Assembly: GCA_021155195.1 (NCBI GenBank)
Contig: JAJNPV010000037.1
Span: 620,001-684,000, forward strand
DNA from: Ohtaekwangia sp.
GTDB lineage: Bacteria > Bacteroidota > Bacteroidia > Cytophagales > Cyclobacteriaceae
Direction: 5' to 3'
DNA: 64,000 bases
A program made the translations under genes and the position numbers. Below the pieces are notes generated by a model. It searched no databases and had not been told where the DNA came from. It saw only the letters and a list, made by a program, of their open reading frames with translations. How positions within the stretch are numbered: position 1 is the first letter of the stretch; the number at the start of each line of letters is the position of its first letter. Positions 43,509 to 50,681 of the stretch are shown one piece after another.

Positions 43509-45191
43509 ATGAAAAAACTTCTGTACCTCTTTTTTTTCCTTTTTGTTTTAAGTGCTTGCCAGAAACAAAAATATCACGTTATTATTCGTGGTGGAACTGT
43601 ATATGATGGATCGGGGACAGCAGGTGTAATTACCGATATAGGAATTAATGCAGATACGATTGCTTTTATTGGTGATCTATCGAAAGCAACTGCTGAAAAA
43701 GAAATTGACGCCACCGGCCTTGCTGTGTCACCGGGGTTTATCAATATGTTGAGTTGGGCAACCGAATCGTTGATCGTGGATGGCAAATCACAAGCCGATA
43801 TCCGGCAAGGAGTAACGCTTGAAGTATTTGGAGAGGGATCATCGATGGGACCGTTGAATGACCGGATGAAAGCTGATGCCGTGGCGGATATGAATCGCAA
43901 CCCCGATTGGAAATACGAAATTGATTGGACTACCTTGGGCGAATACCTGGAGTCGCTGGAGCGCAGAGGCATTACTCCTAATGTTGCTTCGTTTATTGGA
44001 GCTACTACAGCTCGTGTGCATGAATTGGGTTATGAAAACAGATTGTCTAATGCGGAGGAAATGCAGCGCATGAAAGATTTGGTGAAGCAAGCGATGGAAG
44101 AAGGAGCGCTGGGTGTGGGCTCTTCGTTAATTTATGCTCCTGCTAATTATTCCTCTACGGAAGAGTTGATTGAATTGTGTAAAGTGGCAGGCGAATATAA
44201 TGGTATGTACATCACACACATGCGTAGCGAAGGCAACGGAATATTTGGTGCGGTGGATGAGACCATTCGCATAGCACGCGAAGGGAAGCTTCCTGCTGAG
44301 ATCTATCATTTAAAGATGGCGGGTAATAACAACTGGTGGAAACTGGATTCGGTGCTGGCAAAAATTGATAAGGCCAATAAAGAAGGGTTAAAAATTACAG
44401 CCGACATGTACACGTATCCTGCAGGAGCAACCGGACTCGATGCCTCAATGCCACCGTGGGTGCAAGAAGGTGGAATTAAAGTTTGGATCAAGCGTTTACA
44501 AGATCCAAAAATCAGGAAGAAGGCACTGGAAGAAATGCGCAAACCTTCCGATACGTGGGAGAATCTTTTATTAATGGCGGGGAGTCCTGACCGTGTTTTA
44601 TTATTAGGCTTTGCAAATGATTCGTTGAAACAATTTACGGGAAAGACACTGGCTGAGGTTGCAAAGATTTATGGTAAGAGCCCAGAAGAAACTGCGATGG
44701 ATTTAGTAATAGCCGACAGCACGCGTGTAGGCACTGCATATTTTATGATGAGTGAAGAAAACATAAAACGACAGTTGGCTTTGCCCTATTTAAGTTTTGG
44801 ATCGGATGCGGAATCACCAGCCACAGAAGGTGTATTTCTTAAATCGAGCACGCATCCGCGCGCGTATGGAAATTTTGCACGTGTGTTAGGTAAATATGTG
44901 CGCGATGAAAAAGTCCTTTCTATGGAAGAAGCCATTCGCAAATTAACATCATTTCCGGCCATCAATTTGAAAATTAAAAAGCGTGGCTTGTTGCACCTTG
45001 GCTACTATGCCGATCTGGCTATTTTCGATCCGGCAAAAATTCAGGATCACGCAACCTTTGAGAAGCCTCATCAATACAGCACGGGCATGGTACACGTGTT
45101 TGTAAACGGCACACACGTGCTGGCAAATGGCGAGCACACCGGGGCAAAACCAGGCAGAGTGGTAAGAGGACCAGGGTGGAAAGGGAATTGA
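43509..45191 (+). CDS. N-acyl-D-amino-acid deacylase-like amidohydrolase lipoprotein, copy 2
   Basis: A 560-residue lipoprotein (lipobox SAC, Cys17), a clear paralogue of the gene at 39850. Both share PGFINMLSW (75-83 here), QGVTLEVFGEG, GVGSSLIYAPANY, NGMYITHMRSEG, EIYHLKMAGN, AKIDKANKEGLKITADMYTY and the ending GEHTGAKPGRVVRGPG. As in copy 1, the HxH motif is lost while the later His and Asp ligands (THMRSE, YHLK, FGSDAE) remain. The copies are separated by a methyltransferase and an oxidoreductase gene. It starts 55 bases after the oxidoreductase stop. Confidence 0.87.
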   Translation: MKKLLYLFFFLFVLSACQKQKYHVIIRGGTVYDGSGTAGVITDIGINADTIAFIGDLSKATAEKEIDATGLAVSPGFINMLSWATESLIVDGKSQADIRQGVTLEVFGEGSSMGPLNDRMKADAVADMNRNPDWKYEIDWTTLGEYLESLERRGITPNVASFIGATTARVHELGYENRLSNAEEMQRMKDLVKQAMEEGALGVGSSLIYAPANYSSTEELIELCKVAGEYNGMYITHMRSEGNGIFGAVDETIRIAREGKLPAEIYHLKMAGNNNWWKLDSVLAKIDKANKEGLKITADMYTYPAGATGLDASMPPWVQEGGIKVWIKRLQDPKIRKKALEEMRKPSDTWENLLLMAGSPDRVLLLGFANDSLKQFTGKTLAEVAKIYGKSPEETAMDLVIADSTRVGTAYFMMSEENIKRQLALPYLSFGSDAESPATEGVFLKSSTHPRAYGNFARVLGKYVRDEKVLSMEEAIRKLTSFPAINLKIKKRGLLHLGYYADLAIFDPAKIQDHATFEKPHQYSTGMVHVFVNGTHVLANGEHTGAKPGRVVRGPGWKGN

Positions 45192-45306
45192 TTTTAAACT
45201 GTACTATTTTAGAGAGAACTTATATACTGAGCGGTCGTCATGTATTTGTGTAGCAGAACCCAAGGAAATAATCAGCATAGAGTTTTTTAGGTATCATAAT
45301 TATCAA

Positions 45307-45933
45307 CTAAAAATTAAACCCAAAATGTAATCCCGGTTCTCCGAAGACAAATCTCGACCATTTATCGTCTTGCTGTTTAAATCCATCAGGCATTTTTGTA
45401 TGATAAGCACGGTGCGTAATTGCTATGGATGGTTGAATAAAAAATCTGTCTTTAAAAAATTTGATGTGATAACCAATACGGTAGGTGTTAAAAATCTGAA
45501 AACCATTATCAATTTTTTTACCGTGGTCGTTCACAAAATCTTGTAAAGAAGGCATTACATTAAGTTCGGCATATAAACCTTTCCACAAAAATCGTTGGTA
45601 AGACACTGATAAGCCATACTCACGAATATACCCCGGAAATTTTTCTTCCGGCTTTCCGTATGATTTGTTAAAAAATGGGTGAATACCATTCGGCCAGGCG
45701 TATTTCCAGGTTTTTGGTTCTAATGTAATTACATCTTTACCTGTTATCCGATAGCCTAAATTGAGTTGAGCGAAGTCGGGGGGATTTACAGGAGCCAAGT
45801 TACCTAATAAAAACACTGTGCTTCCGATGAACCACCGTTTGTAGGCGCTGTCTTGCTTAGCATATTGTGCTCTGAGCTGGGGCGTACTCGTTATCATTAA
45901 AACAAAACCTATGAATAATATTTTCTTTTGCAT
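45307..45933 (-). CDS. Secreted protein of unknown function, possible small beta-barrel, copy 1
   Basis: A 208-residue protein with a Sec signal peptide (about 1-22, ending LRAQ). The mature part has alternating patterns such as QLNLGYRITGKDVITLEPK and YGLSVSYQRFLWKGLYAELNVMP, and ends in GLHFGFNF, with the terminal aromatic residue expected of an outer-membrane beta-barrel. It is closely similar in layout and sequence to the gene at 46127 (shared AQYAKQDS.YK.WF, QLN.GYRIT.KDV, YQRF.WKGLY, G.HFGFNF). No known family is recognised. Confidence 0.65.
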   Translation of the reverse strand: MQKKILFIGFVLMITSTPQLRAQYAKQDSAYKRWFIGSTVFLLGNLAPVNPPDFAQLNLGYRITGKDVITLEPKTWKYAWPNGIHPFFNKSYGKPEEKFPGYIREYGLSVSYQRFLWKGLYAELNVMPSLQDFVNDHGKKIDNGFQIFNTYRIGYHIKFFKDRFFIQPSIAITHRAYHTKMPDGFKQQDDKWSRFVFGEPGLHFGFNF

Positions 45934-46126
45934 TCTTTTTTAATTGATGTTAAACGATTCATCTTTTACATTTAAATCTATTCGAGACAAGTGATACCTA
46001 ATGAACTCCCATTTGCCTAGTGAATTCAACTACTTGGGTACTCACAGTTATTGTTCTCCTGACAAAGAAAGTGACAAAACCACTGTAGTGTTCCTCCGTG
46101 AATCGGGGAAGCTGCAATTAGGGATC

Positions 46127-46750
46127 CTAAAAGTTAAACCCAAAGTCAAGCCCAGGTTGAATAAAGTAGTTAGACCATTTTTGTTCTACTGCTTTAAAAG
46201 GTTCTGGAACATTAGTTCTTACAGGCCAATAACTAATTCCAATAGCTGGTTCAAAAAAGAAGCGGTTGTTAAAAAACTTAAATTGATAACCTAAATAAAA
46301 GTCTGTATATAATGTGAATCCATTTCCAATCTTCTTCTTATTCTCATCCATGTATTTTTCAAAAGCATTCAGTACATAAACAGATGTATAGAGTCCTTTC
46401 CACCAAAATCGCTGGTATCCAATTTGAGGTGCAAGTATGCGTGCATGTCCGGGATAGTTTAGCCCGGGTGCATCAAATGAAGGTCCAAAAGGGATACCTA
46501 AAGGCCAAGCATAAATGGATCTTTTAAATCTAAAGGAAACAACATCTTTAGGTGTTATCCTATATCCAACATTTAATTGTATATATTCAGGAGGATTTTG
46601 GTCATTAGGAATAAAATTTCCTAACATCAGAAGTGAACTCCCAACGAACCAACTTTTGTAAGTACTGTCTTGTTTGGCATATTGTGCATTCACCTGTAAA
46701 CTACTTGCCAGCACTAAGGCAAGTCCAATCCTTAACATTTTCTTTTGCAT
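46127..46750 (-). CDS. Secreted protein of unknown function, possible small beta-barrel, copy 2
   Basis: A 207-residue paralogue of the gene at 45307, with a Sec signal peptide ending VNAQ and the C-terminal GLDFGFNF. I chose the ATG at 46750 (MQKKML), because copy 1 starts with the same MQKK; a longer start at 46777 adds only a hydrophilic stretch. The 193-base gap to copy 1 shows no coding signal. It lies 79 bases after the Crp/Fnr-type gene, in the same direction, and could be under its control. Confidence 0.65.
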   Translation of the reverse strand: MQKKMLRIGLALVLASSLQVNAQYAKQDSTYKSWFVGSSLLMLGNFIPNDQNPPEYIQLNVGYRITPKDVVSFRFKRSIYAWPLGIPFGPSFDAPGLNYPGHARILAPQIGYQRFWWKGLYTSVYVLNAFEKYMDENKKKIGNGFTLYTDFYLGYQFKFFNNRFFFEPAIGISYWPVRTNVPEPFKAVEQKWSNYFIQPGLDFGFNF

Positions 46751-46829
46751 GTCTTTATATTTTAAACAATGCTGCAAAAGTAGATTGGCGAGATGCTACA
46801 CCTCGTTCACTTAAGTTAAGAAATACGTT

Positions 46830-47408
46830 TTAGCTCTTTTTTTCTAGAATTCTTGCTCTTAGTCTACTTAAAGATTGGGGTTTGATACCTAGATAGCTCG
46901 CTAATTGATGTTGTGGAACACGCTGAATAAGGTCTGGTCGTGATTGCATCAAATTCAAGTATCGTTGTTCAGGGGACGATGTCTTGAACTCGTCAAAGTC
47001 TATTCGCTGTTTAGCCAACAATTCTTCTGACAATATTCTACACATGATTTCAAACTTTGGAAATTTGGAGTTTACTTCTACTTCCATATCAGAATTGGAG
47101 ACTAAAAGTATACTGTCTTCTGTACAACATACATAATATTCGGACGGAGTTTTGCTTACTACACAAGGGGGTGTAAAAACTTCCATTTCTGTGTAGAACG
47201 CAGTAGTTTTTTCTTCACTATCTAGAATATAATAGGTGCGAATACAGCCTTTTAGAACAAAGTAGCTTTCTTTCGATTTTTGTCCCTCTTTGAGTAAAGT
47301 CGTCCCTTTTTTAAAAGAACGAAATATGTCTAAAGAAACGATAGCGTTTTTTTCATCATCTGTCAGGGAAATGTATTTTGATATAAAGTCAAATAGTATA
47401 TTTTCCAT
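46830..47408 (-). CDS. Crp/Fnr-family transcriptional regulator
   Basis: A 192-residue regulator. The N-terminal cyclic-nucleotide-binding-like domain (about 20-120) reads FKKGTTLLKEGQKSKESYFVL and GCIRTYY; the C-terminal winged helix (about 150-190) reads VPQHQLASYLGIKPQSLSRLR. The phosphate-binding-cassette Arg of true CRP is not evident, as in many Bacteroidota members, so the effector is unknown. The divergence and distance of the neighbours suggest that it may control itself and the secreted paralogues downstream. Confidence 0.92.
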   Translation of the reverse strand: MENILFDFISKYISLTDDEKNAIVSLDIFRSFKKGTTLLKEGQKSKESYFVLKGCIRTYYILDSEEKTTAFYTEMEVFTPPCVVSKTPSEYYVCCTEDSILLVSNSDMEVEVNSKFPKFEIMCRILSEELLAKQRIDFDEFKTSSPEQRYLNLMQSRPDLIQRVPQHQLASYLGIKPQSLSRLRARILEKKS

Positions 47409-47437
47409 TGTTTGTTGTTACTGTTGTCTGTTACACT

Positions 47438-47469
47438 TGCCATTAACGGCTCGTGCATAAACCGTGGCA
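47438..47469. repeat. Intergenic hairpin, cassette-like
   Basis: TGCCA (47438-47442) and CGG (47447-47449) pair with CCG (47462-47464) and TGGCA (47465-47469), with a TTAA bulge. It lies in the 258-base gap (47409-47666) upstream of the Crp/Fnr gene, in which nothing else was recognised. Confidence 0.35.
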
Positions 47470-47666
47470 GAGTATAGGATGGCTTAAAAATGCAGCGAAA
47501 TGTAAAAGATCAATCGACTCCATTTCCACCCCTACACCGAAACGTAGTTTGAAAACTAAAATGCGAATTAAACTCTAAAACCTCTGCGTTGTTGAATTCA
47601 AAGAATTTAACTGATATTTTTTTTGTATTGTGCTTGCCCATACTCGCTAGTTGACGATTACCAATC

Positions 47667-48095
47667 CTAATGCGCCCCTTTTACATATGCCCAACCTTTC
47701 TCTTGTTTCAAAGTCAGTTCAATCATAGCCGAAGGAACTACAGTGGCAGTTGGTAGTAAGTCTGCCTGGGTGATATTTCTACGTTTCATAGTATTGTTGC
47801 ACGCGGCAAATACAACCCCTTTACCCGTCCACTCAGCAACTCCGTTAGCGGCTTTTGATTTTGAAGACTGCAACAAGTCTAACCCGCCACCATGGCAAAC
47901 TACTTCTATTTGGGCATTGGGCCATAACGCACGAATATTTCCTACCTGGTTTACTACCGATGCTTGCGATACGGAATCACTGTTGGTGAACTGCATCACG
48001 ATTTTATGTTTTTTCAAATCAAGCACGCCATCCTTTGTTTGGGCAATCGTGTTGATTGATAAGGCAAGAAGAAAAACTACTAAAACACTTTTCAT
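47667..48095 (-). CDS. DsrE/F-like secreted protein
   Basis: A 142-residue protein with a Sec signal peptide (about 1-18, ending NTIAQ). The mature part has the DsrE-like alpha/beta layout: KHKIVMQFTNSD, then NAQIEVVCHGGGLDLL, KGVVFAACNNTMKRRNI and a C-terminal helix. Two Cys residues (VVCHG and AACNN) are in positions often used for sulfur transfer, but the family is diverse. I chose the ATG at 48095; a longer start at 48143 would put a hydrophilic leader before the signal peptide. Likely a sulfur or redox carrier in the periplasm, by family only. Confidence 0.8.
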   Translation of the reverse strand: MKSVLVVFLLALSINTIAQTKDGVLDLKKHKIVMQFTNSDSVSQASVVNQVGNIRALWPNAQIEVVCHGGGLDLLQSSKSKAANGVAEWTGKGVVFAACNNTMKRRNITQADLLPTATVVPSAMIELTLKQEKGWAYVKGAH

Positions 48096-48134
48096 ATTTT
48101 TTATTTTAAGGAATGAAGGTACAAAACTGACTTC

Positions 48135-48214
48135 AATTGACAATTAGTTCAGTTGACAGCGTATGGAATAGAATTCAAAAAGCATTGTCAACTGCATTGT
48201 GCTAATTGTCAATT
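48135..48214. repeat. Long inverted repeat between the hydrolase and DsrE-like genes
   Basis: AATTGACAATTAG (48135-48147) pairs perfectly with CTAATTGTCAATT (48202-48214), and AGTTGAC (48151-48157) with GTCAACT (48187-48193), leaving a 29-base loop. It fills the gap after the YheT-type gene and could be a transcript hairpin, a terminator-like element or a small mobile repeat. Confidence 0.75.
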
Positions 48215-49194
48215 CATTCATAAAGCACCCGTTGCTCTTTCACAGATTCAACAAACTCATACGCTCGTCTTTCCATCCAACTTTCAGTAGTGCCGTGCAA
48301 AGAAAACCCAACATGGCCACCACAGGTGGGGGTTTCTAAATATACATGCGAATGATTTTTTGCAATCTCAACCGGGTAACACGCATCGGGTAAGAAGGGA
48401 TCATTAAGGGCATTAACAATCAGTGTGGGTATTTCAATCGATTCGATGTAGGGGCCCGAGGAAGCTCGGGCATAAAAATCATCTGCGTTTATAAATCCAT
48501 GAAGGGGAGCAGTATATCGATTATCAAACTCCCAAAAGGTTTTAATTTTCTCAAAACCTGTGGATGAGATTTGCTCTGGAAAGAGTATTGCTTTGGCGCG
48601 AATTTTCTTTTCCAGTTTTTTTAAAAACCGATTGAGATAGAATCGCTTGGATGGTTTGTCCAGTTCAGTTGCACTTGACTTGAGGTTACACGGCACAGAA
48701 AAAGTTGCTGCTGATTTCACTTGTGCGGGGACTTTCCCCTTACGCTCACCCAAATATTTTAACGACATACTGCCACCCATGCTAAATCCAACAAGCGAAA
48801 TGTGTTCATACTTCATGTGGATAGCGTGATCAACTATAGCTGCAATATCTTCCGTGGCGCCATGATGATAAAATCGTGGTAAGCGGTTTATAGCCCCACT
48901 GCACCCGCGGCAATTCCAGGCCAGCGCATCCCACCCATGGTCATAAAAATATTTTGCCATGCCTTTAACATAATGCCGGCTACTGCTTCCTTCCAGGCCA
49001 TGACTTATAATAACAAGCTTTTTGTTACCCTTTCGCATCCAATCAAGATCAACAAAATCTCCATCGGTAAGCTCAAGTCTTTCCCGTTCGTACTTACCTT
49101 CTATGGTGCGAAAAATACTAGGTACTATAGTTTCGGCATGACTGTTAAAAAGATAATAGGGTGGAGTTTTATACGTAGAAGGAATGAGTGGCAT
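48214..49194 (-). CDS. YheT-family alpha/beta hydrolase
   Basis: A 326-residue hydrolase with no signal peptide. The nucleophile is Ser138 in GFSMGG; the oxyanion region is SHGLEGSS (about 64-71); a likely Asp is in NALNDPFLP and the His in CGGHVGFSL. The YheT-specific WNCRGCSG (93-100) and FYHHGATEDI are present. Members are putative carboxylesterases with no firmly known substrate. It starts 9 bases after the GNAT stop, so they form an operon with the MFS gene. Confidence 0.92.
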   Translation of the reverse strand: MPLIPSTYKTPPYYLFNSHAETIVPSIFRTIEGKYERERLELTDGDFVDLDWMRKGNKKLVIISHGLEGSSSRHYVKGMAKYFYDHGWDALAWNCRGCSGAINRLPRFYHHGATEDIAAIVDHAIHMKYEHISLVGFSMGGSMSLKYLGERKGKVPAQVKSAATFSVPCNLKSSATELDKPSKRFYLNRFLKKLEKKIRAKAILFPEQISSTGFEKIKTFWEFDNRYTAPLHGFINADDFYARASSGPYIESIEIPTLIVNALNDPFLPDACYPVEIAKNHSHVYLETPTCGGHVGFSLHGTTESWMERRAYEFVESVKEQRVLYE

Positions 49195-49203
49195 TTGAAT
49201 AAA

Positions 49204-49485
49204 TCAGCTCAGCACATCGGTAAACTCCGGTGTTTTATCAAAGACAGCTTTAGCAAACGGACACAACGGAAGAATCTTTAATTGATTTGATCTTGCATAT
49301 TCTACCGCAGCTTGAACGAGTTGTTTGCCGGCCCCTTTTCCTCTCAATACATCGGATACTTCGGTGTGATCGATAATAATCAACTTATCACCGGCTTTGG
49401 AATAAGTCATTTCAGCAAGGCGTTCATTATTTTCTTTAATAATAAAAGCACCTTTCGAGCCATGTTCTATGCGTTGAATGTTCAT
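49204..49485 (-). CDS. Small GNAT-family N-acetyltransferase (YjdJ-like)
   Basis: A 93-residue protein of the single-domain YjdJ/ATP-type acetyltransferase group. The acetyl-CoA-binding segment is VSDVLRGKGAGKQLVQAAVEYA (about 41-62, cut here to the core RGKGAGKQLV), followed by LKILPLCPFAKAVFD. The substrate is unknown. The gene is 9 bases before the hydrolase and 9 bases after the MFS stop, so all three are likely one transcript. Confidence 0.9.
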   Translation of the reverse strand: MNIQRIEHGSKGAFIIKENNERLAEMTYSKAGDKLIIIDHTEVSDVLRGKGAGKQLVQAAVEYARSNQLKILPLCPFAKAVFDKTPEFTDVLS

Positions 49486-49494
49486 GCGTTGAAA

Positions 49495-50619
49495 TTAAGA
49501 TTTATAACGAGCGCTAAGAAAGGTCATAATAATAAAAAGAATAGCAACTACCCCCAACGCGATGCGCAACGATTGCCAATCGGCAATAAGCCCGATAATG
49601 GGCGGACCAAAAAGAAAACCGGAATATCCAACGGTAGTCACCATAGCCAGACCCACGCCTGGGGGAAGATCTTTTGTGTTGCCGGCTATGCTGTAAGCAA
49701 TAGGAACAACCGATGACAATCCTACTCCCGTAACGAACAGGCCAAAAATAACTGCGTATGGGTGAATGAATGAAATCGTAAATAGAATGCCGGCTGTTGA
49801 GATAAGTCCGCACACTACTAATAGTTTACGGTCACCCAATTTGGCGCGGGCCGAGTCACCGAAAAACCGACCGGTTGTCATAGCTAATGCAAATGCAGAT
49901 AGTCCGATAGGGGCCAATGCTTTGCTGGCATGTGCAATGTTCTCCATATAGATCGTACTCCAATCGGCCATCGCGCCTTCACCCAACATACAACAAAAAG
50001 CAATAACACCAATCCCAACCATGGCGGCATTGGGTAAGCGAAACGCTGGCTCATCTGATTTTTTTTCTGCCGGTTTATCGTGTATCAGATGATAGCGAGC
50101 CCATACAGAACCCAAAATGCTTAGGATAACTATAATGGTTAGATGAGTTAGTAAGGTAGTTTCCAATTTAATAAAGAGCGCACCGCATCCAGCCCCGGCT
50201 ACCATTCCTAAACTAAACAATGCATGAAAGGATGTCATGATGGGTTTGCCGTGCTGTTGTTCAACCATTACGGCTTGCGAATTCATCGACACATCGAGCA
50301 TGCCAGCGGTTACACCCATAATGAAAAATATTGTTACTAGCCCGATTAAACCTGGCATGAGTGGAACCAGTGGCACGAACAAACAATAGACAAAGACTGA
50401 AATAATTCCTATGCGTCTGCTTCCATTTCGAATGATGAGCCAACCTGTAAAGGGCATGGCAATAAGTGCGCCTACTGAAGTTGATAGTAGGACGAATCCC
50501 AACGTACCTTTATCGATGGCGAACATTTCCTGAATACGTGGAAAGCGTGCCGCCAGGTTTGCATGTACAAAACCATTAATAAAAAAAACAAGTTTAACGG
50601 CAATACGAGAAGGAGACAC
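49495..50619 (-). CDS. MFS transporter
   Basis: A 374-residue membrane protein with about 12 helices, beginning MSPSRIAVKLVFFINGFVHA. The loop after TM2 is IIRNGSRRIGI, a weak match to the MFS G.R motif; the middle has the hydrophilic loop DKPAEKKSDEPAF. The N-terminal sequence and the AARFPRIQE motif are like a group of MFS proteins related to the FucP/YbjJ type of sugar or drug transporter, but the substrate cannot be given. First gene of the MFS-GNAT-hydrolase operon. Confidence 0.82.
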   Translation of the reverse strand: MSPSRIAVKLVFFINGFVHANLAARFPRIQEMFAIDKGTLGFVLLSTSVGALIAMPFTGWLIIRNGSRRIGIISVFVYCLFVPLVPLMPGLIGLVTIFFIMGVTAGMLDVSMNSQAVMVEQQHGKPIMTSFHALFSLGMVAGAGCGALFIKLETTLLTHLTIIVILSILGSVWARYHLIHDKPAEKKSDEPAFRLPNAAMVGIGVIAFCCMLGEGAMADWSTIYMENIAHASKALAPIGLSAFALAMTTGRFFGDSARAKLGDRKLLVVCGLISTAGILFTISFIHPYAVIFGLFVTGVGLSSVVPIAYSIAGNTKDLPPGVGLAMVTTVGYSGFLFGPPIIGLIADWQSLRIALGVVAILFIIMTFLSARYKS

Positions 50620-50681
50620 TTATCTATAAGTTTTGCACAAGTAAATGATTTACCCTGAACGAATAAAAAAAGCTGACCGAT

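Noticed and set aside
46001..46294. A 97-codon plus-strand frame in the gap between the two secreted paralogues
   Set aside because: It runs into the antisense of copy 2 and shows no signal or motif.
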